Source: Mariniblastus sp. (GTDB lineage: Bacteria; Planctomycetota; Planctomycetia; Pirellulales; Pirellulaceae). From it: a stretch of DNA of 64,000 nucleotides. Position numbers and translations under genes: made by a program. Positions 17,909 through 26,514 of the stretch are shown in pieces. The notes below the pieces were generated by a model. The model was given only the letters and a program-made list of their open reading frames with translations. It did no database searches and was not told where the DNA came from. The stretch is from contig JAKVBG010000013.1 of the NCBI GenBank assembly GCA_022447605.1, positions 1 to 64,000 on the forward strand, read 5' to 3'. Position 1 is the stretch's first letter; each line of letters opens with the position of its first letter.

Positions 17909-19561
17909 ATGAAACGAACATCAGCCGGTTTTCCCTTGACCAACCTTTGCCTGGCACTGCTGTGGTGCCTGGTTTCCACCCACTCATCAGCCGGGCAAGA
18001 CGACCTGTTTGGTGTCCCTGAAACTGGCAACGCCCAGGCCCAGGTTCCCGCATCCCAGGATCCACCCGCTTTGCCTGGCGGGATGCCCGACTTCCAGGCG
18101 CCCGATGCGAGTCTGTCTCTGATGGATCCGTACATCCCGGAGCAAAAGAACGAGGTCAACGAACAATTTGCCGGATGGAGAGAGGCTGGCGAGGGCCAGA
18201 ACATTGAACGATTGGCCGATGGTTTGCGTGCCAACTGGGTCATGTCTGACAGTAATGGACGAATCGATGGCACCATCAGTACCTATGGAACTTCCAACCT
18301 GTTGAACATGCGTGTTTCCCTGTTGAACAACGGCCGTGTTGTTTCCCAGACGAATGCAGATGCTTTTGGTCGGTTCCGGTTCAACAACGTGCGCCCCGGG
18401 ACCTACACGCTGGCTGGCTTTGGTGACTCGGCAATGTTCGTGTTCGGGTTTAATGTCCTGGCGTTCGATGAAGCCGCCAAGGATCGGACACCGACCTCCA
18501 TCGACGTGCTGGCCGTTCCCAATCAGACCACGATCAATCTGGACTGGATTCGCTACTTCGCTCCCAAGGTGGTCATGCGGGTCTACGGTCGATATGTTTC
18601 GGATGACCAATACAACAACCAGGTCTGGGAGACGAGCAAGCAAACCACAGGCCTGGGAATGCTGGACGGGGAAGCGGAACTGGCCAGCCCGGAGCGGCTG
18701 TATGGCGTCAAGGGATTGTCGAGCAAGTACCCGGAGTATCCCGCGGCAACTTCAATCGCCATGCACTCCACCAATTTGACCGATGACGGCCGCCTGATAG
18801 GTCGAGTCCATCAAGTCAACACCCTGCATGGTCGCCCGGTGGAATTGCGGAATACCCGTGTGCTGTTGCTCAAAGATGACGATGTGGTGACGGCTGAAAC
18901 GACGGACAATTACGGCGTTTTCGAATTGCTTGACGTGGACCCGGGGCAGTATGCCCTGGTCGCCGTCGGCGAAGACGGGATGGGATGTATCGGAATCGAA
19001 GTTACCGTAGGCGCCGAGAAAACACTGCCGATCGACTTTACCATGGCCACCGCGGAATCGGTTGGCTGGCTGAACAACCTGGCTGTAGCAACCTCTTACG
19101 AACGGGTCATCAACCGGACCCGACCGGTCGTTGCCAAGAAAAACCAGTGTGAGTGTGGTGAAGACAATGTCGGTCGATGTGGCGGCTGCCACGGATGTGG
19201 AGCCGGCTGTGGCAACTGTCACCAGGGCTGCAACAGTTGTAACGGGGGAGTGAACGGATCCGGCAGCTCCTACAATTGTCGTCGAGTGGGTGCGTTCTGG
19301 CGGTTTATCGACGGCTGGTCGGAGGCCTATTATTACGACATCGGCCCAAAGAACCTGGACACGAGTTGTCAGAACTGTGGACCGGAGCTGAACGGAACCT
19401 GCCTGGGCGGAAACGGGGGCAACCATGGCCAGGGATCGGGTGGTACGGGCGTTTACACCCCGGTGTTAGAAACGCCGGAGATCCAGACCCCTACCCCGGT
19501 CGATCATCATGGAGCTTTCCGTACGTTCGTGATACCGAACCGCCTCTTTCCCTGGCGCTAG
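17909..19561 (+). CDS. Exported Cys-rich protein with two carboxypeptidase-regulatory-like domains
   Basis: A 550-residue secreted protein: signal peptide (LCLALLWCLVSTHSSAGQ), an acidic Pro/Ala linker, then two prealbumin-like beta-sandwich domains. The first is around GRIDGTISTYGTS to FGRFRFNNVRPGTYTLAG. The second is around GRLIGRVHQVNTLHG to NYGVFELLDVDPGQYALVA. Both keep the G-x-F-x-F..V.PG.Y pattern of the CarboxypepD_reg-like fold. Next comes a Cys/Gly cluster of about 35 residues (CECGEDN..CGGCHGCGAGCG), then a CQNCGPELNGTC segment and a Thr/Pro tail. Cys-rich secreted proteins are typical of planctomycete envelopes, so a cross-linked surface component is my inference. Start set by AGGAAGGA. 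Confidence 0.75.
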   Translation: MKRTSAGFPLTNLCLALLWCLVSTHSSAGQDDLFGVPETGNAQAQVPASQDPPALPGGMPDFQAPDASLSLMDPYIPEQKNEVNEQFAGWREAGEGQNIERLADGLRANWVMSDSNGRIDGTISTYGTSNLLNMRVSLLNNGRVVSQTNADAFGRFRFNNVRPGTYTLAGFGDSAMFVFGFNVLAFDEAAKDRTPTSIDVLAVPNQTTINLDWIRYFAPKVVMRVYGRYVSDDQYNNQVWETSKQTTGLGMLDGEAELASPERLYGVKGLSSKYPEYPAATSIAMHSTNLTDDGRLIGRVHQVNTLHGRPVELRNTRVLLLKDDDVVTAETTDNYGVFELLDVDPGQYALVAVGEDGMGCIGIEVTVGAEKTLPIDFTMATAESVGWLNNLAVATSYERVINRTRPVVAKKNQCECGEDNVGRCGGCHGCGAGCGNCHQGCNSCNGGVNGSGSSYNCRRVGAFWRFIDGWSEAYYYDIGPKNLDTSCQNCGPELNGTCLGGNGGNHGQGSGGTGVYTPVLETPEIQTPTPVDHHGAFRTFVIPNRLFPWR

Positions 19562-19648
19562 TGCGTACCGTGACGGGGCGGTGAATCGGCGTGGAGCCGA
19601 TGGTCGAAAGCGACTCGGAATCGAGCGAAAACATTTTGTTCCGGGAAC

Positions 19649-19685
19649 AAAAAAACGGCGACTGAATTTTGAATTCAGTCGCCGT
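19649..19685 (-). terminator. Intrinsic terminator for the minus-strand exported-protein gene
   Basis: A perfect 14-bp inverted repeat (ACGGCGACTGAATT, TTG loop) lies 27 bases past the stop of the minus-strand gene and is followed on that strand by seven T. It may also weakly stop the plus-strand gene, though no T-run follows on that side. Confidence 0.92.
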
Positions 19686-19711
19686 TGCTGTTTCCGGGGT
19701 GGGCCTACCGA

Positions 19712-21403
19712 CTAGAAATCGGCACCTCCTCCACCCATGCCGCCCATCATGCCGCCGGCCGCACCCAGCAACTGGAGCACGCCGTCCTGGATCTCAAAAC
19801 GGGATTTCGTTCCATTCTCGATGAACTCGGAGTGGAGCTGGATCCGGTCTCCACCCGATTGCAGGGTGTCGGACATCATCTCCATCATTTCCATCCCTTG
19901 GATACCGGAGAGGAACTTGAGAATCGGAGCCAGGTAGAAGTTGACTTGCATCGGCATGTTCTGCTGGGAATCAGACGATTCGGCTGATTTGTCCATCGCC
20001 TGTTTCAGGATGTCTTCCGGCTCGTTGCCCAGCGCGAAATAAACAGCGTCTTTGGCGACCCCGATCACGATGGTGATTTGGTTGCCAAACATTTGACGGG
20101 CTTCTTCCTCGGAACTCGGAATGTCGACCATGATCTCATGGAACGTGGTCCCCCGATGGCTGCCGGCATTCAGGTTGAACTGGATCTCGTCACCGACTTC
20201 CTTCTCGACCACTTTCACGACGTCTTTGACAGCGTCTTCCAGCTTTTTCGGATTCGCCGCTTCAACGCCCATGGCGAAATTCATTTTGCCATCGTTCATC
20301 ATCATCATGGCGCCCATGTCCAGTCGACCGTCTTCGACCGTTTTCATGATGACGTCAAGCAGGCTTTCGGCCAGTTCCTCGGCCACCTGGGCCTGCGCGT
20401 CGGTCATGTTGGGATTCGCATCGAGCGTCTCTTGAACCTGCTCCTGCATGGCCTTCATCATCGTCACTGACTGTTCCTGCTGGCCAGGGGCTATCTGGCT
20501 CGTCATGTTGGCCGTCATGGCAGCCCCGTCCATCAGGAAACCGCTGAATCGGGAGGGGCCTGCCTTCTTGGCGGCGCTGACCTGTTCGGCCATCTCGGAG
20601 CCCGGTTTGGCTGTCATCACCATATCGAAATACAGCGCTTTGGCCTTTTGATCGGCCGCCATTCCCAGCACCAGTTCCTCGGTGTCATTGATCAGGTTTT
20701 CCATCTGCTCCATCTGTATTTCGAAATTCTGCTCTTGTATTTCGGCTTGCAGAGGATCGAGTTCGTCCAGCATTTGCATGTTTTGTTCGGCGCCTTGTTC
20801 GATCAGGCCCAGCATCATCTCACGCAAAGCTTCCGGAACCCGTTGAGGATAGATCGTCGCGGCAATGTTGTACTGCTCGGCCATCTCGCCAATCATCTTG
20901 CCTGGATCTTTTGGAACGTCTTCCAGGTTGCCAGGCTGGTCTGACATGAACGCGTAATTGCCAACCTGCTTCATGGAAATTTCCTGGCCGTTATCCGGGA
21001 TGATGGTGACGATATCGTCACCCTCATCGATCTCCGCAAAACCGGCGATCGTATCGAGCATGTCATCCATGTTCTCGATTGGCACGAAGGCAACCGTGAT
21101 TGGCTCGGGAGATCCCTCGTTGAAATACATCATCATGCCGGCCGATTTGGTGGTATCAATTCCTCGGGTAAATCCCCGGGCCTGCATTTTCAGGAGACCA
21201 CTCATCTGCCCCATTTCTTCACTGGCTGCACCGGCCAGGTACTCGATGTCATCGAGTTGTTCATCGATATTGGCAATCGATATGATTATCGCGGGCTCGG
21301 GCGCGCTCTGACAAAAGCCTCGCTCGGTCACCATGAGTGCGGCGGCAGCGATCAACAGGCCGAAAAAGACGGCAGGAAAGCGAACTTGAATAACAGACTT
21401 CAC
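19712..21403 (-). CDS. Exported acidic, Met-rich hypothetical protein (563 aa)
   Basis: The frame is open far upstream, but the real start is a GTG preceded by GGAGAAACATT; it opens KSVIQVRFPAVFFGLLIAAAAL, a good signal peptide ending near GFCQSAPEP. The mature protein is helical and acidic, with many Met/Glu/Gln runs (EQMGQ, EMMLGLIEQGAEQNMQM) and alternating beta stretches (FNEGSPEPITVAFVPIENMD). It ends in a Gly/Met tail GGMMGGMGGGG. I do not recognise a named family; it resembles exported planctomycete proteins of unknown function. It is a single-gene unit with its own terminator. Confidence 0.7.
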   Translation of the reverse strand: MKSVIQVRFPAVFFGLLIAAAALMVTERGFCQSAPEPAIIISIANIDEQLDDIEYLAGAASEEMGQMSGLLKMQARGFTRGIDTTKSAGMMMYFNEGSPEPITVAFVPIENMDDMLDTIAGFAEIDEGDDIVTIIPDNGQEISMKQVGNYAFMSDQPGNLEDVPKDPGKMIGEMAEQYNIAATIYPQRVPEALREMMLGLIEQGAEQNMQMLDELDPLQAEIQEQNFEIQMEQMENLINDTEELVLGMAADQKAKALYFDMVMTAKPGSEMAEQVSAAKKAGPSRFSGFLMDGAAMTANMTSQIAPGQQEQSVTMMKAMQEQVQETLDANPNMTDAQAQVAEELAESLLDVIMKTVEDGRLDMGAMMMMNDGKMNFAMGVEAANPKKLEDAVKDVVKVVEKEVGDEIQFNLNAGSHRGTTFHEIMVDIPSSEEEARQMFGNQITIVIGVAKDAVYFALGNEPEDILKQAMDKSAESSDSQQNMPMQVNFYLAPILKFLSGIQGMEMMEMMSDTLQSGGDRIQLHSEFIENGTKSRFEIQDGVLQLLGAAGGMMGGMGGGGADF

Positions 21404-21828
21404 AATGTTTCTCCAAATAGCAAGATTTAAGTCGGGTTGCCAGCTCCCTGGCACAAGAGCTACCGTTGCAAGTGACCGGTTGGCATGACCAAGCCTGAAC
21501 GACTCCGTCCAACGGGCTCGGCCGGATTGGGTTATCGACCCATAACAGTGGCTGGTTTCGATGGGCCAGCTACCTCTGAATTTTCCGGGGTGCACTCCGT
21601 CGATGCAATGGGATTCAGGCCATTTTTCCGATTTCAGACCGATTAACACAAAACAGACCGATCGACATGAATGCCTAAGGGCTTACCCCTGGGGACCGAC
21701 CCGGGTTTTCGGTTTTCGATATATTCTGCAAAAAAACGGATCGTACCCGTGGGTGGCCGAGCGATGTACAGACGGTGCCCGGAAAAGCCAAGAGGGAAAA
21801 GGCTGGATCGGATCGTGCGGTTGACGCC
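21404..21828. other. Intergenic region between infA and the exported-protein gene
   Basis: 425 bases downstream of infA and upstream of the next minus-strand gene, so it should hold the latter's promoter. I see no convincing -35/-10 pair, RNA gene or repeat apart from the infA tail array at its right edge. Confidence 0.5.
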
Positions 21829-21879
21829 TTAGCGCTCCCGGTAAATTAGCGCTCCCGGTAAATTAGCGCTCCCGGTAAA
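21829..21879 (+). repeat. 17-bp tandem repeat, 3 perfect copies, at the 3' end of infA
   Basis: TTAGCGCTCCCGGTAAA is repeated three times without mismatch. On the minus strand each copy reads TTTACCGGGAGCGCTAA, the last codons and stop of infA, so the gene end has been triplicated downstream of the functional stop. Confidence 0.98.
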
Positions 21880-22081
21880 CGATGCGACCCTTGCTCAGGT
21901 CGTAGGGTGATAATTCTACCCGGACTTTGTCACCTGGTACAATTCGAATGAAATGTTTGCGCATGCGGCCTGCAACGTGGGCCAAAACCTCGTTCCCCGT
22001 TTCCAGTTCAACACGGAATCTCGTGTTGGCCAGGGCCTGGGTTACGGTCCCATTCACTTCGAACGCTTCTTCTTTGGGCAT
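21863..22081 (-). CDS. infA: Translation initiation factor IF-1
   Basis: A 72-residue OB-fold protein, the normal length, that binds the 30S A site during initiation. [60 protein letters not shown] and GRIVYRER are the conserved IF-1 blocks. A GGGAG site lies before the ATG. The last 17 bases are repeated twice more beyond the stop. The IF-1 copy stands apart from ribosomal protein operons here. Confidence 0.97.
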   Translation of the reverse strand: MPKEEAFEVNGTVTQALANTRFRVELETGNEVLAHVAGRMRKHFIRIVPGDKVRVELSPYDLSKGRIVYRER

Positions 22082-22218
22082 AGAGTCTCCCGGTTGTTTT
22101 AAAAAACGGCAAGATTTCAAGAGGCCGGACATCTCATCGCAGATCCGCCAGCCTGGAAATGGGCGATCGAAGACCGCCTGTTCGTGCCAGATCACCCATA
22201 TCTTACAGGTTCGCGCGA

Positions 22219-23445
22219 TTAAAAGTCCAGATCAGCAAGACTATTTCTCAGTGCTTCCAGGATGAATTCCGGGCTTTCCAAACCGATGGAAAGACGGATC
22301 GTGGCAGGGAAAATGCCCAGTTTTTCACGGTTGGCCACGGTCAACGATCGGTGGCTGGTCGATGCCGGGTGACTGAGGGTCGTCATCGGTTCTCCCAGAG
22401 AAGGGCAGAAAGGGATTTCGGGCAACGACTGGATGAACCGTGTCGCTGTCTCCAGGCCACCTTCGAGTTGCAGGGTCAGAACGTGTCCAAACAGGCAGCT
22501 TGGAGAATCGTCTGATGGCGCGTTGGCCTGATCGAATTGTCGCTTGGCCAGTTCGTGGTCCGGGTGGGACTCGAGACCGGGATAGACAATCTCCCTGACT
22601 GCGGCATGTTGGCCGAGCTCCCTGGCCACGCGCAGCGCGGTGGCGGAGGCGGTGGCAACCCTGGGAAAGAGTGTCACCAAGCCCCGCTCGGCCAGCCAGC
22701 AGTCCATCGGGCTGCCGGAAAAACCCCACGTCCTGTTGGCGAAAACCAGGCGTTCCTGCAGCGGTTGATCGCATTGCTTGCCAACACAGAGCGCACCGAG
22801 CATCAGGTCGCCATGCCCGTTCATGATCTTGGACATGCTTTCCACTACCAGATCGGCTCCCAGTTCCAACGGCTGGCAAACGGCCGGGCTGGCAAAGGTG
22901 TTATCGACCATCAGCAGCGCACCGGACTGGTGGGCAAGATCAGCGAGTCCCGCCAGGTCCACGACCCGCAAGGTCGGATTGGAGATCGTCTCGGCGATTA
23001 CCAACTTGGTGTTTTCCCTGAACTCCGAAGGAAGTTGGTCGAGATCGAGCAGGTCGACCTGGGACGACTCGATCCCGAAGCGGGAGAATTCACGTTCCAC
23101 GATCAGTCCCGTTTCGCCATAGAGACGGTTGCTGATCAGAACGTGGTCCCCTTGCTTGAGACAGGCAACCAGGGCCAGGGCGATGGCAGCCATGCCGGAT
23201 GAGGTAATCAGGGCGGTGTCGGCCCGATGCAATTGCCGACATTTTTCCGACAGTAGTTCTGCATTGGGATGTTTGCCCCGTTGGTAAACATAGCCCGGTT
23301 CCTGGTCGGCCAGTCGAAGTTGAGCCTGCTCCGGCGAGTCGCAATGATAAACGGCTGAGGTGTGGATCGGTGGTCGGGCCGGGCGACTGCCAAAAAGGGG
23401 CAGTTCAATATTTCTGGGGCAAATATCTCGGGTTCTGGATGGCAT
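22219..23445 (-). CDS. Cys/Met metabolism PLP-dependent enzyme (cystathionine synthase/lyase type)
   Basis: A fold-type I PLP enzyme of 408 residues from the transsulfuration family (MetB/MetC/MGL/CGL). [13 protein letters not shown] and [14 protein letters not shown] are the N-terminal active-site blocks. [14 protein letters not shown] binds the PLP phosphate, [16 protein letters not shown] and [11 protein letters not shown] contain the PLP-ring Asp, and [16 protein letters not shown] carries the Schiff-base Lys. The C-terminal [17 protein letters not shown] is typical. The sequence cannot settle between gamma-synthase and lyase activity, and no met genes are adjacent to help. Cytoplasmic homotetramer by family. 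Confidence 0.88.
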   Translation of the reverse strand: MPSRTRDICPRNIELPLFGSRPARPPIHTSAVYHCDSPEQAQLRLADQEPGYVYQRGKHPNAELLSEKCRQLHRADTALITSSGMAAIALALVACLKQGDHVLISNRLYGETGLIVEREFSRFGIESSQVDLLDLDQLPSEFRENTKLVIAETISNPTLRVVDLAGLADLAHQSGALLMVDNTFASPAVCQPLELGADLVVESMSKIMNGHGDLMLGALCVGKQCDQPLQERLVFANRTWGFSGSPMDCWLAERGLVTLFPRVATASATALRVARELGQHAAVREIVYPGLESHPDHELAKRQFDQANAPSDDSPSCLFGHVLTLQLEGGLETATRFIQSLPEIPFCPSLGEPMTTLSHPASTSHRSLTVANREKLGIFPATIRLSIGLESPEFILEALRNSLADLDF

Positions 23446-23565
23446 CAGGGTGATTGCCTCGCGGTTCAGGATGACGTATCGTCGGGTGTGACAAAGTCGG
23501 CTCGACCAGTCGATAGAATGTCAACCGCGCCGAACGAACCCAAGCCTTATTTTTAGGCCACACTG

Positions 23566-25035
23566 GTGTCCGAAACAACTCACCCTTCTCCGAACGACGG
23601 CCGGCAGCCACGCAGGGTACTCTCGTTGCTCGACGCGGTTTGTATTATTGTCGGAACGATCATCGGCGCCGGTATCTTCAAGATGCCAGGCTACGTCGCG
23701 GCCAATTTGCCAAATGTTTACTGGCTGGCCGGAATCTGGATTTTTGGTGGCCTGGTAGCGCTGGTTGGGGCGCTCTGTTTCGCGGAACTAACGACCTGTT
23801 ACCCGGACCGAGGTGGCGACTACGGTTACCTCAAACGCGCCTACCACCGGCGAGTGGGGTTTGCCTTCTCCTGGGCTGCGTTCTGGATTATCCGCCCCGG
23901 CAGTATTGGATCGATGGCCATGATTTGCGGTGATTTCCTGTCGGAGATCATGCCCTGGAACGTGAACTATGCCGGTAACGTGTTTGCCGCCATCAGTGTG
24001 GTACTCATCACGTGGGTCAATCTGGTCGGCATCCGTATCGGAAAAACGTCGCTCAACTTGCTGACGTTTGCCAAGGTGGTTGGAATCCTGTTGATTATCC
24101 TGGCCGCATTCTCCATCTGGTCCGTCGGCCCGAGCGATGTGGCTCAACCGGTCGATCAGACGGCAGCTGTTGCCGAGGGGGCCGAGGGAGCAGACGTGGC
24201 AGACGGGGCAGAAGCAGAAACCGTCAGTGTCTGGAGTTCTTTTTGGTTGGCGATGGTGTTCGTCATGTTTGCCTATGGCGGCTGGAATGACATCGCGTTT
24301 GTGGCTACTGAGGTCAAGAATCCCCGTCGCAACTTGCTGGGAGCATTGGTCATTGGTACGTCTTGTGTGGTTTTGATCTACTTGCTGGTCAACCTTGCGT
24401 TGGTGATGGGGCTCGGGTTCGATCGAATGGCCGAGCTGGGGCGCAATTGGCAGGACGTGACGTCCGTCCTGGTGAGTGAAAACATGGGCGACTTCGGGTT
24501 GACTCTGTTTGCTATTCTGGTGGCAGTTTCCTGTCTGGGTGCCATGAACGCCATGATTTTTACCAGCCCGAGAATTTATTCGGCGACTGCTCTGGATTAT
24601 CCCCAATTGTCATGGCTGGCTGCCACCGACGATCATCGAGGATGGTGGCGGGCAATGTTGTTGCAAATGGTCGTTACCCTGATGTTTATCGGTCTGTTCG
24701 GATTCAATGAAAAGATGGAATTTGATCAGCAGGGGATTGAAAACATCGTGGTGGCAACGGCCCCTTACTTTTGGAGTTTTCTGGCGCTGACGGTCATGAG
24801 CTTGGTGGTTTGCCGTTGGAAATATGATCAACAACAATTCCGTGGTTTTCGTGTTCCGCTGTTTCCGCTGTTTCCCCTGTTCTTTACGGCGGCCTGTATT
24901 TTCATGACGTACCGGGGCTGGGTGTTTATGGCCCAACAGGAGCTGTGGATACCAACGATCGGGATCGCCGTCTGGATGCTGGTCGGAATCGGCCTCAGTT
25001 TTGCCCTGAAGAGTAGCCATTCCCGTGAAGCTTAA
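23566..25035 (+). CDS. APC superfamily amino acid permease
   Basis: A polytopic inner-membrane protein of 489 residues with about twelve hydrophobic segments. VCIIVGTIIGAGIFKMPGYVA in helix 1 is the unwound substrate-binding GxG(I/V)F motif of APC amino acid/polyamine transporters, and CYPDRGGDYGYLKRAY follows helix 2. A cytoplasmic or periplasmic loop near residue 195 is rich in Ala/Glu (VAEGAEGADVADGAEAE), an unusual insertion. The start is a GTG. It is likely a proton-coupled amino acid transporter; the substrate is unknown. It is a single-gene unit divergent from the PLP enzyme gene. Confidence 0.85.
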   Translation: MSETTHPSPNDGRQPRRVLSLLDAVCIIVGTIIGAGIFKMPGYVAANLPNVYWLAGIWIFGGLVALVGALCFAELTTCYPDRGGDYGYLKRAYHRRVGFAFSWAAFWIIRPGSIGSMAMICGDFLSEIMPWNVNYAGNVFAAISVVLITWVNLVGIRIGKTSLNLLTFAKVVGILLIILAAFSIWSVGPSDVAQPVDQTAAVAEGAEGADVADGAEAETVSVWSSFWLAMVFVMFAYGGWNDIAFVATEVKNPRRNLLGALVIGTSCVVLIYLLVNLALVMGLGFDRMAELGRNWQDVTSVLVSENMGDFGLTLFAILVAVSCLGAMNAMIFTSPRIYSATALDYPQLSWLAATDDHRGWWRAMLLQMVVTLMFIGLFGFNEKMEFDQQGIENIVVATAPYFWSFLALTVMSLVVCRWKYDQQQFRGFRVPLFPLFPLFFTAACIFMTYRGWVFMAQQELWIPTIGIAVWMLVGIGLSFALKSSHSREA

Positions 25036-25208
25036 CCGCCTTTCTCCGCGTACGGATGCAATTTTATTGGGCTGATTTCCCCGTCTGTCGATTTATTTCG
25101 GCTTGCTGTCCATGGTGGTCATCGATTAAACTGCGTGGTTCATGCCCGAACTTTCCGTGCTTCGGGCGGGCTTGCAATGTGTCTATTTGAGTTAGTGTGG
25201 AGTTCGTA

Positions 25209-25298
25209 GTGGGAACCAAGAAGACCGGCAAAGGTCGTAGAAAAATTGGCCGCAAGAAACGGAGAATGCGCGCCAAGATCAGGCACCGCAAGAAGTAA
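25209..25298 (+). CDS. 29-residue basic protein, AURKAIP1/COX24-like
   Basis: A tiny reading frame starting with GTG, six bases after a GGAG site. The product is almost all Lys/Arg/Gly (GTKKTGKGRRKIGRKKRRM then RAKIRHRKK). This matches the pattern of AURKAIP1/COX24-domain proteins annotated in bacteria, related to small basic ribosome-associated proteins (bS22-like, mitoribosomal mS38). A role on the small ribosomal subunit is the likely function. It is short enough to be missed by gene callers. A hairpin with a T-rich tail follows. Confidence 0.7.
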   Translation: MGTKKTGKGRRKIGRKKRRMRAKIRHRKK

Positions 25299-25316
25299 TT
25301 GCCAATCCTCCAACTG

Positions 25317-25358
25317 GCCGCCCACGTGCCCAACGTGCCATTCTCTGGGCGGCGATTT
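25317..25358 (+). terminator. Possible terminator of the small basic gene
   Basis: GCCGCCCA pairs perfectly with TGGGCGGC across a 21-base loop, followed by GATTTTC. The T-run is short and the loop long. Confidence 0.35.
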
Positions 25359-25422
25359 TCTGGATGATGTTCCTCGTTCGCCGCTGCGCGGTCCGGCTTC
25401 TTTGCCTGCCGAGATGCCCGGT

Positions 25423-26514
25423 TTACTGGTACAGGTCCAGGTATGGTCCTGTCATGAGGTCGACCGGAAAGCCGTGTTCCACATGCTCCCTGGCCTGTTC
25501 CACGAGCTGTCTCGTCGCTGTTCCCTGTTCCACGATGTACTTGGTCCAACGGGCAAATTCATCCCGCGCCCCGTAATTGGTGGCAAAGGCGGTCTGCTGA
25601 TGGCGGACCAGGTTGTCGGTTCCCTCACCCAATACGGAAACCGTGGGCAACCGATTGGCCATTGCCAACATCAACTCGCTTGGCAGGGGGCGCGTCAAGT
25701 GCGAATGCCAATAAGCCTGCGATCCCACCATGGCCGCTTCGATCAATTCACTTTGGTTCAGATAATGGACATTCTCGCCGACGCGGATCTGGTGGGTATA
25801 CTGCTTCAACCGTCTTTCCTGTTGACCCACTCCGAAGATTAGCAGGTGGATGTCGTAATCAATGCACTCCAGCAGGGCGGCCGCCCAAACCTGATCTTTA
25901 ATTCGGGTACGCGGCGACAGTTCGGCCACGGTGGTGATGATGAGTGCATCTGGGTTGTCAATTCCCAGCTCCTGCAATAATCGCTGCCGGGCCGCTACCC
26001 GATCCACCTTCTGGGCCCCGATCGCATTGGGAATGACCCGGATAGGTTTGCCTGCTGTGACCGGGTAAGACCGTTTCAGGGCCCGGGCGATCTGCTCATG
26101 GCAGACCACGATCTCCGTCTGTTGCAAAAGTGCCTGGCCGGCCTGTCGAAACCAGAGTTCGCGGGAGGGGGGTATTTCCAACAGGGTGGAAACTCGCCTG
26201 GCACGAATGCCCAGGGCTGCCAAATGACTAAGAACGGCTGAATCAAAATCCCAGGAATGGACGATGCCCGGCTGCAGCTTTTTGGTCAAGCGTCTTAGCC
26301 AGACCGTCTTTGCCAGGCGCCCCCGCTGCTCAGGACCTGGCGTGTGCACTTTGACCGGAACCGGGAAATCGAGTGAACCGGGGACCTCTTGATCGATGAC
26401 GGCAACATGGACATCCCAATTGCGCAATGCCAGTTCACCCGTGAGCAGATGCAATTGATACGCATCCCCAGCTGGGAAAAGCGATTTGACAACAAACAGG
26501 ATACGTTGGCTCAC
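25423..26514 (-). CDS. Glycosyltransferase family 4 protein
   Basis: A GT-B fold enzyme of 363 residues. The N-terminal Rossmann half begins QRILFVVKSLFPAGDAYQLHLL, and IVHSWDFDSAVLSHLAALG is the acceptor-side region. The C-terminal donor half contains IRVIPNAIGAQKVD (the PNG/PNA hinge motif) and LIITTVAELSPRTRIKDQ. The usual EGxPxxxxE region reads PLPSELMLAMANRLP, so the donor-site Glu is kept. The GTG start overlaps the stop of the next gene upstream (GTGA), so the two glycosyltransferases are co-translated. A role in surface polysaccharide or glycolipid assembly is likely. Confidence 0.85.
   Translation of the reverse strand: MSQRILFVVKSLFPAGDAYQLHLLTGELALRNWDVHVAVIDQEVPGSLDFPVPVKVHTPGPEQRGRLAKTVWLRRLTKKLQPGIVHSWDFDSAVLSHLAALGIRARRVSTLLEIPPSRELWFRQAGQALLQQTEIVVCHEQIARALKRSYPVTAGKPIRVIPNAIGAQKVDRVAARQRLLQELGIDNPDALIITTVAELSPRTRIKDQVWAAALLECIDYDIHLLIFGVGQQERRLKQYTHQIRVGENVHYLNQSELIEAAMVGSQAYWHSHLTRPLPSELMLAMANRLPTVSVLGEGTDNLVRHQQTAFATNYGARDEFARWTKYIVEQGTATRQLVEQAREHVEHGFPVDLMTGPYLDLYQ

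Noticed and set aside
21750..21800. tRNA-like string GGGTGGCCGAGCG
   Set aside because: It resembles the 5' end of Ser/Leu tRNAs, but no D-arm, anticodon or T-arm can be folded after it.
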